From Gottfriedia acidiceleris (lineage in GTDB: Bacteria; Bacillota; Bacilli; Bacillales; Bacillaceae_G), in assembly GCF_004138285.1 (NCBI RefSeq), contig NZ_SCFN01000004.1, forward strand, positions 248,001 to 312,000: a stretch of 64,000 nt of DNA. The letters run 5' to 3'. Made by a program: the position numbers and the translations under genes. The notes under the pieces were generated by a model. The model was not told the origin of the DNA, did no database searches, and saw nothing but the letters and a program-made list of their open reading frames with translations. Every line of letters begins with the position of its first letter. The first letter of the stretch is position 1. Shown in pieces: positions 52,366-63,855 of the stretch.

Positions 52366-53577
52366 TTACATATATTCTCTTTTTCTTTTTGGTTTTGTAA
52401 TAAAGAATATTAACACCAAAAGTAAAATTACCGATCCTGCAATGATAAATGTATTCATAGAAAGGATTGTCGGTCGGTCATATGAATTAGCAGCTAATAA
52501 CTCGGTACTGAAAAGTTTTTCGTTATTGGCCCATACTTCAACTCTACCAAGTTTTTGATTTTTAGAAATTCCATTTTCCTTGTATGACTTACCTATTGCA
52601 TTTAAGGGTTTTATTTTAATATCGTAATTTGTATTCGTGCCTAGTGCAGTCAAAAAGGATAAATCGTTTTGTATTTTTGTTTGAATTTGATCATTTCTAA
52701 TTTTTAATTCTCTCTGCCAATCACTTTGTTTTATAAGAGTTTTTTTATGGATTCTTGAAAATGCATAGGAATCTAATAACTTAATATCTTGTAGATATTG
52801 CGGTTTTGATGAGCGCAATAAAATATTAATAATCATTTGGCCGTCTTTTTTATCTATTTCAATTAAAGTATTCCTAGCTGAATCAGTATATCCAGTTTTC
52901 CCTGCATAAAAGTAAGGATTTTTAAACATTTTTCCACGATTAAAAATATATACATTCTTTTGCTTAGATGTACTAATGCGAGCATCTTTTGTACCCATTG
53001 CTTTAATTATTAATGGGTATTTTAAAGCTTCCTTTGTAATTAACGCTAAATCATGTGCAGTTGTATAATGATTTACATTGTGAAGACCATTTGGATTCAT
53101 GAAATTTGTGTGATTTGCGCCAATCTTTTTAGCTTTTTCATTCATCATTTTTACAAAGTTGTCCATATTTCCGCCAACTCTTTCACCAATAGCATATGCT
53201 AAATCATTGGCACTTAAAATCATCATTGTTTTTAATGCTGTATTTCGATCTAAAACCTCTCCTTCAGAAAAAAGAATTTGGGAATTACTTTTTTCTTCTT
53301 GGATACTTCTTTTTGTCATTTGAATTTTATCATTCTCTTTTAAATGATCCATCATAACCATTGCGGTCATTATTTTAGTTGTGCTAGCTGGGAAATCAAC
53401 TTTATTTGCGTTCTTACTATAAATTACTTCCCCATTATCAGCCAATATTGAAATTGCCTTATCACTAAATAGGTTTATTGCGTCTGCGTGTACAGTTTTT
53501 TGAATAAAGAAGCTACTAATTAAGCTAATACAAAGACATAATTTTATAATATTATTAAAAGTAGATTTCATAAACAC
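52366..53577 (-). CDS. D-alanyl-D-alanine carboxypeptidase (DacF/PBP5 family)
   Basis: A 403-residue penicillin-binding protein with an N-terminal signal (residues about 8-32), active-site PASTTK (S65, K68), SAND near 123, KTGYT near 228, and a C-terminal membrane segment (about 374-394) followed by KPKRKREYM. It trims the terminal D-Ala from peptidoglycan stem peptides outside the membrane. DacF is sporulation-specific in B. subtilis, and this one may be too (inference). The start may be the third residue. Confidence 0.9.
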   Translation of the reverse strand: MFMKSTFNNIIKLCLCISLISSFFIQKTVHADAINLFSDKAISILADNGEVIYSKNANKVDFPASTTKIMTAMVMMDHLKENDKIQMTKRSIQEEKSNSQILFSEGEVLDRNTALKTMMILSANDLAYAIGERVGGNMDNFVKMMNEKAKKIGANHTNFMNPNGLHNVNHYTTAHDLALITKEALKYPLIIKAMGTKDARISTSKQKNVYIFNRGKMFKNPYFYAGKTGYTDSARNTLIEIDKKDGQMIINILLRSSKPQYLQDIKLLDSYAFSRIHKKTLIKQSDWQRELKIRNDQIQTKIQNDLSFLTALGTNTNYDIKIKPLNAIGKSYKENGISKNQKLGRVEVWANNEKLFSTELLAANSYDRPTILSMNTFIIAGSVILLLVLIFFITKPKRKREYM

Positions 53578-53792
53578 TAAATCTCCTTTGAACTTTTTTC
53601 ATTTAGTTATTTCGTACAGGATACATAACTCAAATTTAAATAACACAACTTGATAAAAGAGGTGTCGTTTGAAAAAACAATAATGCACCTATTATACCCT
53701 TTTCATACTAATGTCTCAACTAACTTAAATTAGCAGTAGTTTTCACTTAAAACAAAATATATCGGTTATTTCCCGGAAAATCGACACATTTA

Positions 53793-54461
53793 TTACTTTA
53801 ATTTATCAATATATTTTAATCCCTCCCTTTTGCTTAAAGGTGATAAATTAGTTTGTTTGATAAATAATTCAACCTCTTTAGGATTGATATAGGAATATTC
53901 TCTCAATGCCCAACCTATTGCTTTTTGAATGAAAAATTCTTTGCTTTCTTTGAGTAGACTGCAATAATGAAATAATCGCTCCTGTTCGGTTTTCTCCTTA
54001 AACTTCATTTGAAATAATAACGCTACTCTATTCAGCCACATATTATCTGAAGAGATCCACTTATTAGCGTACTCATCAATCAATTCTGGATAAATTAAAA
54101 AATGATAACTAATCAATCGTCCAGCAATTGTATCAACGGTATCCCACCAAGATTTTTCGACTATTAGTTGTTCATATAATTTAATCCGCTCGAGCTCTGC
54201 TTTTTTATACTGGCGGTCTAAACAAGTTAATGCAATATATTGAAATTCTCTTTCCTCTAAGCTCCAAATATCGATTATTGATTCTAAATTTGGTGGTTCA
54301 CCATTACTCATTCGAAACTGTCTCAACAGTGCATTTCGTTCTGGTGCTTTAATTCCTAAAAATGCAAATCTATTTTTCATATACGCTTCCATTGCGGGTC
54401 TATTTTTATTATTTTTATGTTCTTTAAAAAATCTCATTAACTCAGTTGAATAGTTGTCCAT
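53793..54461 (-). CDS. DNA alkylation repair protein (AlkD-like)
   Basis: About 222 residues of HEAT-like helical repeats, as in AlkC/AlkD glycosylases that remove N3- and N7-alkylated purines. Typical segments are YMKNRFAFLGIKAPERNALLR, read as YMKNRFAFLGIKAPE, then WWDTVDTIAGRLISYH and WLNRVALLFQMKFK. The start is the ATG at 54461 with GGGAGTG upstream; the open frame extends 11 codons further without support. Confidence 0.85.
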   Translation of the reverse strand: MDNYSTELMRFFKEHKNNKNRPAMEAYMKNRFAFLGIKAPERNALLRQFRMSNGEPPNLESIIDIWSLEEREFQYIALTCLDRQYKKAELERIKLYEQLIVEKSWWDTVDTIAGRLISYHFLIYPELIDEYANKWISSDNMWLNRVALLFQMKFKEKTEQERLFHYCSLLKESKEFFIQKAIGWALREYSYINPKEVELFIKQTNLSPLSKREGLKYIDKLK

Positions 54462-54658
54462 TCTACACTCCCTATCGCTTACTATCATTATCATCTTTAA
54501 AAAAATTCGCTTAGCATAGCTACTTATTAAATGTAGTTTAAATCATTTCTTCTATTATAAATGAGCATAAAGTTTAATGAAAAGTGTATAAGGCAAAATT
54601 GTGTAAATTTTCCGAAGATTGGTTTATGATAGATAAGTCAATAAGAAAGGAGGATATT

Positions 54659-55870
54659 ATGCAACCAGCAGTTAATACAAAGGTTATTAATCAGTCAACA
54701 ATGTATCAAATTTTATTTGCAATCAGTTTAGGCCATTTATTAAATGATTCTATGCAAGCAGTTGTACCAGCCATATTTCCAATTTTAGAAAAGACAATGA
54801 ATTTAACTTATACAGAAATTGGATTCATAGCCTTTGCGCTAAATATGACTTCCTCTGTAATGCAACCAGTCTTTGGGATTTTTTCCGATCGAAAGCCATC
54901 ACCATTTCTCCTACCTATTGGAATGGCATCCAGTTTATTAGGAATGCTTTGCTTAGCATTTGCACCTAATTTATTTATTGTATTATTATCAGTTCTATTA
55001 ATTGGTATAGGTTCTGCCATCTTCCACCCAGAGGGCTCAAAAGTAGCCTTTTTAGCGTCTGGTTCAAAAAGAGGACTCTCGCAAGCTATCTACCAGGTAG
55101 GTGGAAATACAGGGAACTCACTGGCTCCAATCTTTACAGCACTAATTTTCGTACCACTAGGACAAAAAGGTGCTGCATGGTTTACAATTCTAGCTGCCAT
55201 TGGAATTTGTGTATTAATTTATGTATCTACATGGTATCGAAATAAACTGAAAGAAAACCCGTTTAAATTAAAAAGTAAGGGTCAGTCTTCAGGTGAAAAT
55301 ATCAAAATTACTTCAGCTGTAAAATTTGCTATTATACTGCTAATATTTATTACATTTGCACGTTCTTGGTACTCAGCAGGCATAGGTAATTATTATCAGT
55401 TTTATTTAATTAAAAGTTATGGTTTATCGATTAAAAGCACACAATTATATTTATTTATCTTTATGATTGCAGGCGTAATAGGTACTTTCATAGGTGGAAC
55501 GCTAGCTGATCGATTTGGAAAACGGAATATGATTTTATTCTCATTAGTTGGTACATTTCCATTAGCCTTGTTATTGCCTCATATCTCTTTGCTAGCAGTT
55601 ATTCCAATATTATTTTTAATTGGAATCATTAGTTCAAGTTCTTTTAGTGTAATTGTTGTTTACGCTCAAGAACTCGTTCCTGGAAAAGTTGGTTTAGTGA
55701 GTGGATTAATAGTTGGTTTAGCATTTGGAATGGGTGCTTTAGGAGCAGTATTATTAGGTGTAATTGCCGATGCAACTAGCCTAAATTTCGTAATGAATTT
55801 ATGTAGCTTCTTACCACTATTAGGATTAGTAGCTTTTATGCTGCCAAATGATCGTAAAAAGTCAGCTTAG
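54659..55870 (+). CDS. MFS exporter, fosmidomycin-resistance (Fsr) type
   Basis: About 403 residues with twelve membrane segments. SLGHLLNDSMQAVVPAIFPI at the N-terminus and FHPEGSKVAFLAS after segment 4 are characteristic of the Fsr group. Substrates of relatives include fosmidomycin; the natural substrate here is unknown. The start is the ATG at 54659 after AAGGAGG; the open frame begins at 54584 without support. Confidence 0.88.
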   Translation: MQPAVNTKVINQSTMYQILFAISLGHLLNDSMQAVVPAIFPILEKTMNLTYTEIGFIAFALNMTSSVMQPVFGIFSDRKPSPFLLPIGMASSLLGMLCLAFAPNLFIVLLSVLLIGIGSAIFHPEGSKVAFLASGSKRGLSQAIYQVGGNTGNSLAPIFTALIFVPLGQKGAAWFTILAAIGICVLIYVSTWYRNKLKENPFKLKSKGQSSGENIKITSAVKFAIILLIFITFARSWYSAGIGNYYQFYLIKSYGLSIKSTQLYLFIFMIAGVIGTFIGGTLADRFGKRNMILFSLVGTFPLALLLPHISLLAVIPILFLIGIISSSSFSVIVVYAQELVPGKVGLVSGLIVGLAFGMGALGAVLLGVIADATSLNFVMNLCSFLPLLGLVAFMLPNDRKKSA

Positions 55871-55915
55871 GTAAGAAGGTATTTTCCAAAAAAACTTTAA
55901 AACTTAATTTACATG

Positions 55916-55946
55916 CTAAAAAGGCTGTCTATATGACGGCCTTTTG
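55916..55946 (+). terminator. Fsr gene terminator
   Basis: AAAAAGGCTGTC / GACGGCCTTTT with loop TATAT. Eight bases beyond it lies remnant D of the repeat family. Confidence 0.85.
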
Positions 55947-55951
55947 TATGC

Positions 55952-55995
55952 TGTTGAAAAAGAACTTTGTTAATTAATTATATAAATTTATCACT
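55952..55995 (+). repeat. Remnant D of the terminator-associated repeat element
   Basis: TGTTGAAAAAGAACTTTGTT followed by AATTAATTATATAAATTT aligns with the first 40 or so bases of element C (TGTTGAAAAACAATCTTGTC, AATTAATTACCAAATTTT). It again begins just after a terminator. No GC-rich core follows, so only the end remains. Confidence 0.5.
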
Positions 55996-56039
55996 TATTA
56001 GCAAGACTTGCTCCCTATAATCTGCTGGGCACAAAAGAA

Positions 56040-56072
56040 ATATCCTCCCTGATTGATCAGGAAGGATTTTTC
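56040..56072 (-). terminator. katG terminator
   Basis: ATCCTCCCTGAT / ATCAGGAAGGAT around TG with one mismatch, flanked by T-rich sequence on both strands. Confidence 0.75.
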
Positions 56073-56109
56073 TTTAACGCATATTATTAAGAATATATTG
56101 TATGTTGCC

Positions 56110-58332
<2,223 letters not shown>

Positions 58333-58377
58333 TTATGTATCTTGTATTACATTTCAAACAAGATATGATTAATTATT

Positions 58378-58392
58378 ATGCAATCATTATAT
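58378..58392. promoter_or_regulatory. Weak candidate PerR box upstream of katG
   Basis: Read on the minus strand, ATATAATGATTGCAT matches the PerR consensus TTATAATNATTATAA at 11 of 14 defined positions, about 90 bases before katG. In an AT-rich spacer such a match can arise by chance. Confidence 0.3.
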
Positions 58393-58745
58393 TAAACTAT
58401 TACATATATTAATAGAAATAACTATCACAAATATGATATTATTCATAACATTGTGAACAATTGATGACATAACCCTGAAGGGGAATACTTTTTCCAACTT
58501 TGAAACCTTTAGTTAAATTTGAGACATCAACCAACTATTAATATAGTCTCATTTCCAACCATTTCCCTCATTGTTTTAATATAATCGTTCATTATAGCTT
58601 CGAATATTTTTTATTACCTATTTCTACATTTAATGCCAGACTACCTGCTATTTAATTAATATACCGCTTTTTTATTTTTCTTAATTAAAGGATCTTTCAT
58701 TAAGTTGTGTTAGAAAATCAAAGAATCTACCTTAAAAAAGCAAAA
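58393..58745. other. Intergenic region between katG and qoxD
   Basis: AT-rich, with a short dyad ATTGT-GA-ACAAT near 58450. No gene or further regulatory structure was recognised. Confidence 0.35.
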
Positions 58746-58748
58746 AAA

Positions 58749-58775
58749 AAGCTCTTCAAATTTCGAAGAGCTTTT
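58749..58775 (-). terminator. qoxABCD terminator
   Basis: AAGCTCTTC / GAAGAGCTT with loop AAATTTC, followed on the minus strand by a T-run. Confidence 0.88.
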
Positions 58776-58780
58776 AACTA

Positions 58781-59062
58781 TTACATACCCCAAATTAATG
58801 TCCAAAGAGTACCAAATACGATTGCTACTGCAATAAATACTGCGTAACCTAAATTGATATATAATACTCCTTTATTTTCATTTTCATTCATATGCATGAA
58901 AACAATTAACTGAAGACCGCCTTGTAATAATGCAGTTACAATTAAAATAATAAATGATACATTAAACGGTAAATTTAAATAGTAAACACTTAAAGCTATG
59001 ATTGTTAGAACAAGTGATTGGATGAAGCCAACCACTTGATGCTTAGGGAATAATGCGCTCAT
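58781..59062 (-). CDS. qoxD: QoxD, quinol oxidase subunit IV
   Basis: A 93-residue protein with three membrane segments and the subunit IV pattern QHxxGFxxSLxLT near the start (HQVVGFIQSLVLT) and QLIVFMHM near residue 51. It stabilises the aa3-type menaquinol oxidase. It overlaps qoxC by four bases. Confidence 0.92.
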   Translation of the reverse strand: MSALFPKHQVVGFIQSLVLTIIALSVYYLNLPFNVSFIILIVTALLQGGLQLIVFMHMNENENKGVLYINLGYAVFIAVAIVFGTLWTLIWGM

Positions 59063-59649
59063 CCAATCAGTCCTTTCACGTAAACAAAACTAAAGATAAA
59101 GATCCATACTACGTCTAAGAAGTGCCAGTATAATGAATAAATAAATGTTTTGTTTGCTGTAGTTTCTGTAATTCCCTCACGAGAAACTTGAATTAAGATT
59201 GCAATACCCCATAACATACCGAATGATACGTGGGCACCGTGAGTACCTAATAATACGAATAATGCTGATAATGCTCCACTACTTTGGATTGTTGCTCCTT
59301 CATGAACATAAGTAAAGAACTCTGTAATCTCTACTCCTAGGAAGACTGCTCCTAAAGCTAGTGTTAAAACAAGGAAGCTTATAAAAGCTTTTTTATGATT
59401 TAATTTTATTGCGTTCACGACTAAACCAATCGTAAAACTACTTGTTAATAGGGCAAATGTTTCTATCATTACACCTTTCATCTCAAATAATTCTTTTTGA
59501 GTAGGTGCTGAACCAGTGTTATTCGCTAAAGTGAAGTAAACTGCGAACAATGTTCCGAATAAGGCAATCTCAGCTCCTAAAAATATCCAGAAGCCTAGAA
59601 TCTTATTAGAACTTTCTTCACCTAGACTATACAGAGGCCTGCTGCTCAT
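59059..59649 (-). CDS. qoxC: QoxC, quinol oxidase subunit III
   Basis: 196 residues with five membrane segments. [20 protein letters not shown] and [15 protein letters not shown] are typical of haem-copper oxidase subunit III. The start is the ATG at 59649 ([10 protein letters not shown]), with GAGGTGATCAC upstream; the open frame runs on to 59736 inside qoxB. It overlaps the end of qoxB by 23 bases. Confidence 0.92.
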   Translation of the reverse strand: MSSRPLYSLGEESSNKILGFWIFLGAEIALFGTLFAVYFTLANNTGSAPTQKELFEMKGVMIETFALLTSSFTIGLVVNAIKLNHKKAFISFLVLTLALGAVFLGVEITEFFTYVHEGATIQSSGALSALFVLLGTHGAHVSFGMLWGIAILIQVSREGITETTANKTFIYSLYWHFLDVVWIFIFSFVYVKGLIG

Positions 59650-61591
59650 AGTGATCACCTCGTAATTTTTTCTCTGTTTCAATAATTTCTTCTTTATGAA
59701 TATGGAAGCCATGATCGCGTTGGAAAGAACGTGCAATTAAGCAAAGTGCGATAGGAACTGCAAACACAATCATTGGTACCCACCATTCAAATATTAAGAA
59801 GAAACCAAATGCCATAAATGCTGCTCCTAAAATGAATGGTATACCACTATTACTTGGCATATGAATATCTGTAATCTCACCTTCAAGTAATGATTTACCT
59901 TCTTTTTTAGCTTTCCAGAATGGATCTAAAGAATCAACTTTTGGAATAACTGCGAAATTATAAGGAGCAATTGGACTGCTTGTAGCCCACTCTAATGTTC
60001 TTGCATTCCATGGATCACCAGTTGTTTCTCTTGGTGCGTAACGTACACTGTAATAAATATTGTAAACAAGTAAAATGAATCCGATTGCTAACCCTACAGC
60101 TCCAATTGTAGCAATCATATTTAAAGGTCCGAAACCTGACTCTGCACTATAAGTATAAGTACGACGAGTCATACCTTTTAATCCTAATAAGAATAATGGG
60201 AAGAATGTTACGTTAAAGCTAACGATAATTGTCCAGAACGTAATCTTACCAATTTTTTCATCTAATTTGAAACCAAATACTTTAGGGAACCAATAGTAGA
60301 ATCCTGCGATTACCGCAAAAACAGTACCTGGGATTAATACATAATGGAAGTGAGCAACTAAGAACATCGTATTATGATATTGGTAGTCAGCACTTGCCAT
60401 AGCTAGCATTACACCTGTAACCCCACCGATTGTAAAGATCGGAATAAATGCTAGTGAGTACATCATTGGAACGGTAAATTCGATCTTACCTTTTCTTAAT
60501 GTAAACAACCAGTTAAATATTTTAACACCTGTTGGTATACTAATTGCCATTGTTGTAATACTAAAGAAGCCATTTACAACAGAGCCTTGACCCATCGTAT
60601 AGAAATGGTGAACCCATACAAGGAAACTTAACGCAGAAATGGCAATCATACTGACAACCATGCTCTTATATCCGTATAAATTCTTTCTAGAGAAAGTAGC
60701 TATAATTTCACTATATATACCGAATGCCGGAAGAATAACGATGTAAACTTCAGGATGTCCCCAAATCCAGAATAAGTTCGCCCAAAGCATGTCATTACCA
60801 TGTGCCATCGTAAAGAATTGAGTACCAAATTCACGATCAAACATCATTAATGCTAAGGCTACAGTTAATACTGGGAATGCGAATACGATAATAACGTTTG
60901 TAATTAAAATACTCCAAGTAAACATTGGCAATTTCATTAATTTCAAGCCTGGAGCACGCATTTTTAAAATTGTAACGATAAAGTTAATACCAGTCATTAA
61001 AGTACCTAGACCAGCAATTTGAAGTGAAATTGCATAATAGTTATTCCCAACACCTGGGCTGAATTCCTTACTAGCTAGTGGGAAATAAGCAGTCCAACCA
61101 GCATCAGGTGATCCACCGATAACAAAGCTTAAGTTTAGAAGCATTGCACCTGCAAAGAATAACCAGAAACTAACTGCATTTAAGTAAGGGAATGCTACGT
61201 CACGAGCTCCGATTTGTAAAGGAATAACGATGTTCATTAATCCAATAATGAAAGGCATCGCCATGAACAGAATCATAATTAAGCCGTGAGTTGTAAAAAT
61301 TTCATTATAATGTTGTGCATCTAATATTTTTAAATCTGGTCCTGCTAACTGTGCTCTCATTAATAACGCATCTACTCCACCACGGAATAGCATTAATAAT
61401 GCACATAGAATATACATTACACCGATACGTTTATGGTCAACAGTTGTTAACCATTCTTTCCATAAATAACCCCATTTTTTAAATTTGGTTAAACCAATTA
61501 CAATAGCAAGAGATACAACAACGATACTCACCATTGCGCCATAGATCATTGGTTCACCTGTTACAAAAAAGTGATCCCATTTATAACCCAT
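59627..61591 (-). CDS. qoxB: QoxB, quinol oxidase subunit I
   Basis: A 654-residue catalytic subunit of the aa3 menaquinol oxidase, with about 14 membrane segments. It carries the haem-copper site [15 protein letters not shown] (the Tyr-His pair and copper ligands), [10 protein letters not shown], and HFHYVLIPG for the haem ligands. It reduces oxygen to water and pumps protons. It overlaps the qoxA stop codon (TAATG). Confidence 0.96.
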   Translation of the reverse strand: MGYKWDHFFVTGEPMIYGAMVSIVVVSLAIVIGLTKFKKWGYLWKEWLTTVDHKRIGVMYILCALLMLFRGGVDALLMRAQLAGPDLKILDAQHYNEIFTTHGLIMILFMAMPFIIGLMNIVIPLQIGARDVAFPYLNAVSFWLFFAGAMLLNLSFVIGGSPDAGWTAYFPLASKEFSPGVGNNYYAISLQIAGLGTLMTGINFIVTILKMRAPGLKLMKLPMFTWSILITNVIIVFAFPVLTVALALMMFDREFGTQFFTMAHGNDMLWANLFWIWGHPEVYIVILPAFGIYSEIIATFSRKNLYGYKSMVVSMIAISALSFLVWVHHFYTMGQGSVVNGFFSITTMAISIPTGVKIFNWLFTLRKGKIEFTVPMMYSLAFIPIFTIGGVTGVMLAMASADYQYHNTMFLVAHFHYVLIPGTVFAVIAGFYYWFPKVFGFKLDEKIGKITFWTIIVSFNVTFFPLFLLGLKGMTRRTYTYSAESGFGPLNMIATIGAVGLAIGFILLVYNIYYSVRYAPRETTGDPWNARTLEWATSSPIAPYNFAVIPKVDSLDPFWKAKKEGKSLLEGEITDIHMPSNSGIPFILGAAFMAFGFFLIFEWWVPMIVFAVPIALCLIARSFQRDHGFHIHKEEIIETEKKLRGDHYEQQASV

Positions 61592-62490
61592 TATTTCATC
61601 CCCTCCATATTATCCATGTCATGGTGATCAGATGAATCCTTCATAGAACCATGTTGATGTCCTGCATTTTTTCCTTCTGGAGCTGGTCTAAATCCTAAAT
61701 GAGTCGAAGTATATGTCTTTCTACCTAAATGCTCAATTTTTAGTAATTTATTAAACTCTTTTTCTGTTAAAGCAGGAGCTGTTTCTTTAACGTCTTTAAC
61801 CCAGCCGTTAAAATCTTTATCATTCATTGCCAATACTTCAAATTCCATTCCAGCAAAGCCTTTACCATTGAAGTTACTGTTCTTACCAATGAAAGAGCCT
61901 TCATTTGAAGCAACAAAATTTAATTTAGTTACCATGTCACTCATTGCGTATTTTTGTCCACCTAATTGTGGAATCCAAAAACTTGTAATCGGACCGAATG
62001 AATAAAGTCTGAATTCTACATTTCTATTCGTTGGAATATTTACATAGTTAACAGTTTCAATTCCTTGTTCAGGATAAGAGAAATGCCATTTCCAGTTTGA
62101 AGAACTTGCATAAATAACAAGTGGTTTATCATTTTCATGACCTTTTGGTACACTTTCAACTGCATTTGTTGTTTTAACAGTTACTACTGATAAAACTGCA
62201 ACAATAATTATTGGGATGACAGTCCAAATAATTTCTAGTGTTTTACTTCCTTCTTCATGAGGAGGTTCGTAATCTTTTGGAAGTTTACTAGCACGATATT
62301 TATATAGAATAACAATATAAAGAATGTAAACTACTAGTAAAACTCCTAACATCATCAACATCGAGAAGATAATCGTATCCGCTTGCGTTTTAGCAACAGG
62401 ACCCTTAGGATCAAGTACTGTAATCTTGTCACAAGCACCCATTACTAATGCAACCAGCATGATCATCATGCCCATTAGAAATTTTTTCAT
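61591..62490 (-). CDS. qoxA: QoxA, quinol oxidase subunit II (lipoprotein)
   Basis: 299 residues: a lipoprotein signal (VMGACDK), two membrane segments (about 40-62 and 85-105), and a cupredoxin domain that lacks the CuA cysteines. The segment [18 protein letters not shown] is the quinol-oxidase signature and distinguishes it from cytochrome c oxidases. It has a His/Met-rich tail ([18 protein letters not shown]). First gene of qoxABCD. Confidence 0.95.
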   Translation of the reverse strand: MKKFLMGMMIMLVALVMGACDKITVLDPKGPVAKTQADTIIFSMLMMLGVLLVVYILYIVILYKYRASKLPKDYEPPHEEGSKTLEIIWTVIPIIIVAVLSVVTVKTTNAVESVPKGHENDKPLVIYASSSNWKWHFSYPEQGIETVNYVNIPTNRNVEFRLYSFGPITSFWIPQLGGQKYAMSDMVTKLNFVASNEGSFIGKNSNFNGKGFAGMEFEVLAMNDKDFNGWVKDVKETAPALTEKEFNKLLKIEHLGRKTYTSTHLGFRPAPEGKNAGHQHGSMKDSSDHHDMDNMEGMK

Positions 62491-62559
62491 TTCGCTCTTC
62501 CTTCCTATAACGTAAGTAAAAGTTCAAAATAGTTTTTTTGAATTATTTCTTAGATAAGT

Positions 62560-62600
62560 ATTTTTATAAATTGTCACTAAAATGACAAACAATGTCCACA
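62560..62600 (-). promoter_or_regulatory. qoxA promoter region with inverted-repeat operator
   Basis: On the minus strand TTGTTT, a 17-base spacer and TTATAA form a plausible promoter about 75-100 bases before qoxA. The inverted repeat TTGTCACTAAAATGACAA (62571-62588; TTGTCA / TGACAA arms) lies inside the spacer, a position for a regulator. The regulator is unknown. Confidence 0.45.
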
Positions 62601-62667
62601 GTTATAGTAAGATACTTTAATTAAAAAAACAAACAATTAATTTCCATTTTGAAGGGAAAAAAAGAGT

Positions 62668-62815
62668 GTTCACATTTTAGACATATTTAAAAATATGTTT
62701 TTTTCTAAAAAACCTATATCTATCAATGGTTGAACACGATTGCTCACTTATTCACAACGTTCACATTTTAGACAAATATTAGATTTTGATTAACTTTTTG
62801 TTCACATTTTCGCAA
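62668..62815. repeat. Three direct repeats upstream of qoxA
   Basis: GTTCACATTTTAGACA occurs exactly at 62668-62683 and 62759-62774, and as GTTCACATTTTCGCAA at 62800-62815. TTCACA-type words resemble reported ResD-binding half-sites (TTTGTGAAT read on the other strand); the link to ResDE is inference. Confidence 0.5.
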
Positions 62816-62882
62816 CTTACATATTAGTAAATTAGTATAATAATTTTTATGAAATTTTACAAAATAATCTGTATTTTCGCAC

Positions 62883-63079
62883 AAAAAAATAACGCAGAAT
62901 GATCTGCGTCAAAAACAGGGTTATTAATTTGGTGAAGAGAAAAACTACTGTCCTAGCGCGTTCTTCTCTTCTTTAGGGTTGGGGGGGTTCTAGGGTCGCA
63001 TTCCACATTTTACTTTTTAATGTGCATACAAACTAAGAACTAAGAAAAACAATGACTTATTTCTTAAACTTCTTTTATT
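62883..63079 (-). ncRNA. Predicted Fur-controlled C-rich small RNA (FsrA-like)
   Basis: A predicted transcript of about 195 bases begins near 63079, seven bases after a sigma-A promoter (-35 TTGATA 63114-63109, 17-base spacer, -10 TATTCT 63091-63086), and ends at a strong terminator (ACGCAGA / TCTGCGT, then TATTTTTTT; 62909-62883). It contains an unpaired CCCTAGAACCCCCCCAACCC stretch and a hairpin GAAGAGAA / TTCTCTTC. C-rich single-stranded runs and Fur control are the hallmarks of B. subtilis FsrA, which silences iron-using proteins. No homology search was possible. Confidence 0.55.
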
Positions 63080-63096
63080 AATCCTAGAATACCATA

Positions 63097-63115
63097 ATTG
63101 AAAATGATTATCAAT
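63097..63115. promoter_or_regulatory. Fur box
   Basis: The core TGAAAATGATTATCA (63099-63113) matches the Fur 7-1-7 consensus TGATAATNATTATCA with one mismatch. It covers the -35 box of the predicted small RNA. The only gene upstream on the minus strand (63166-63855) ends before it, so the box serves the RNA. Confidence 0.7.
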
Positions 63116-63165
63116 ACCAATTGTTGGTTTTTTATCATCCACAGAAATATTCTAATACCAAATGA

Positions 63166-63855
63166 TCAAGATAATATGTTCAGTAAGAACTGTGCAATCA
63201 AAGCTGGATTTTCAATATTAGGAATATGTCCTGCTTTCAAATTATGAATTGTCATCCCTCTTTCCTTTGCACGCTCTACTGATCGAAAAATTCCATAGTA
63301 AAATGGATTTTGTTCTTTTTCTGTACAGTTTATATAGGAAGTCTTAATATTGTTTAACTCCTTATTTTTAAGGTTAAGCGGAGTTTTAAAACATTTGTGA
63401 GGATGATCAGTTAGACGATGATCATATCTGTCTTCTTCTACAACAGGAACTTTCCACCCATCACCTTTTGTATCAATCAATCGCTGAATAAAATTTGCTA
63501 TTTCATCTGGAAACAAATTAACAACTGCTTCACCGTCATTTAATAACATTGCATCTAAATAGATAACTTCATCAATTAATTCTGGAATTAGATCAACTAC
63601 TCCTGATGCTACTGCACCACCATAGCTATGACCAATCAGAACAATATTATGTAAATTTTCATAATTAATCACATTAACAATGTCATTTATTGCTGTGTTT
63701 AAATCAACTTCTTTATTCGCTAAATGAAACCTTTCTCCGCAACCAGTCATTGTAGGTGTATATACTGTATGCCCCTCTTTTTCTAATAATATTTTTACCT
63801 CTTTCCATGCCCAGCCCCCTGAACTCATTCCGTGACAGATAACGATTGTTTTCAT
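63166..63855 (-). CDS. Alpha/beta hydrolase (esterase-like)
   Basis: A 229-residue alpha/beta-hydrolase with ICHGMSSGGWAW (oxyanion loop) near residue 7, nucleophile S77 in GHSYGGA, LDAMLLNDG for the acid region, and a C-terminal histidine in KAGHIPN. It resembles the salicylate/methyl-ester esterase (EstC/MenH-like) group; the substrate is unknown. AAAAGGTGAAAT precedes the ATG. Transcribed alone. Confidence 0.85.
   Translation of the reverse strand: MKTIVICHGMSSGGWAWKEVKILLEKEGHTVYTPTMTGCGERFHLANKEVDLNTAINDIVNVINYENLHNIVLIGHSYGGAVASGVVDLIPELIDEVIYLDAMLLNDGEAVVNLFPDEIANFIQRLIDTKGDGWKVPVVEEDRYDHRLTDHPHKCFKTPLNLKNKELNNIKTSYINCTEKEQNPFYYGIFRSVERAKERGMTIHNLKAGHIPNIENPALIAQFLLNILS

Noticed and set aside
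62976-62995. G-quadruplex-like run GGG-TT-GGGGGGG-TTCTA-GGG on the plus strand
   Set aside because: A Fur box, promoter and terminator all point to a minus-strand RNA, in which this run is C-rich. The C-rich RNA explains it better, although a DNA quadruplex cannot be excluded.
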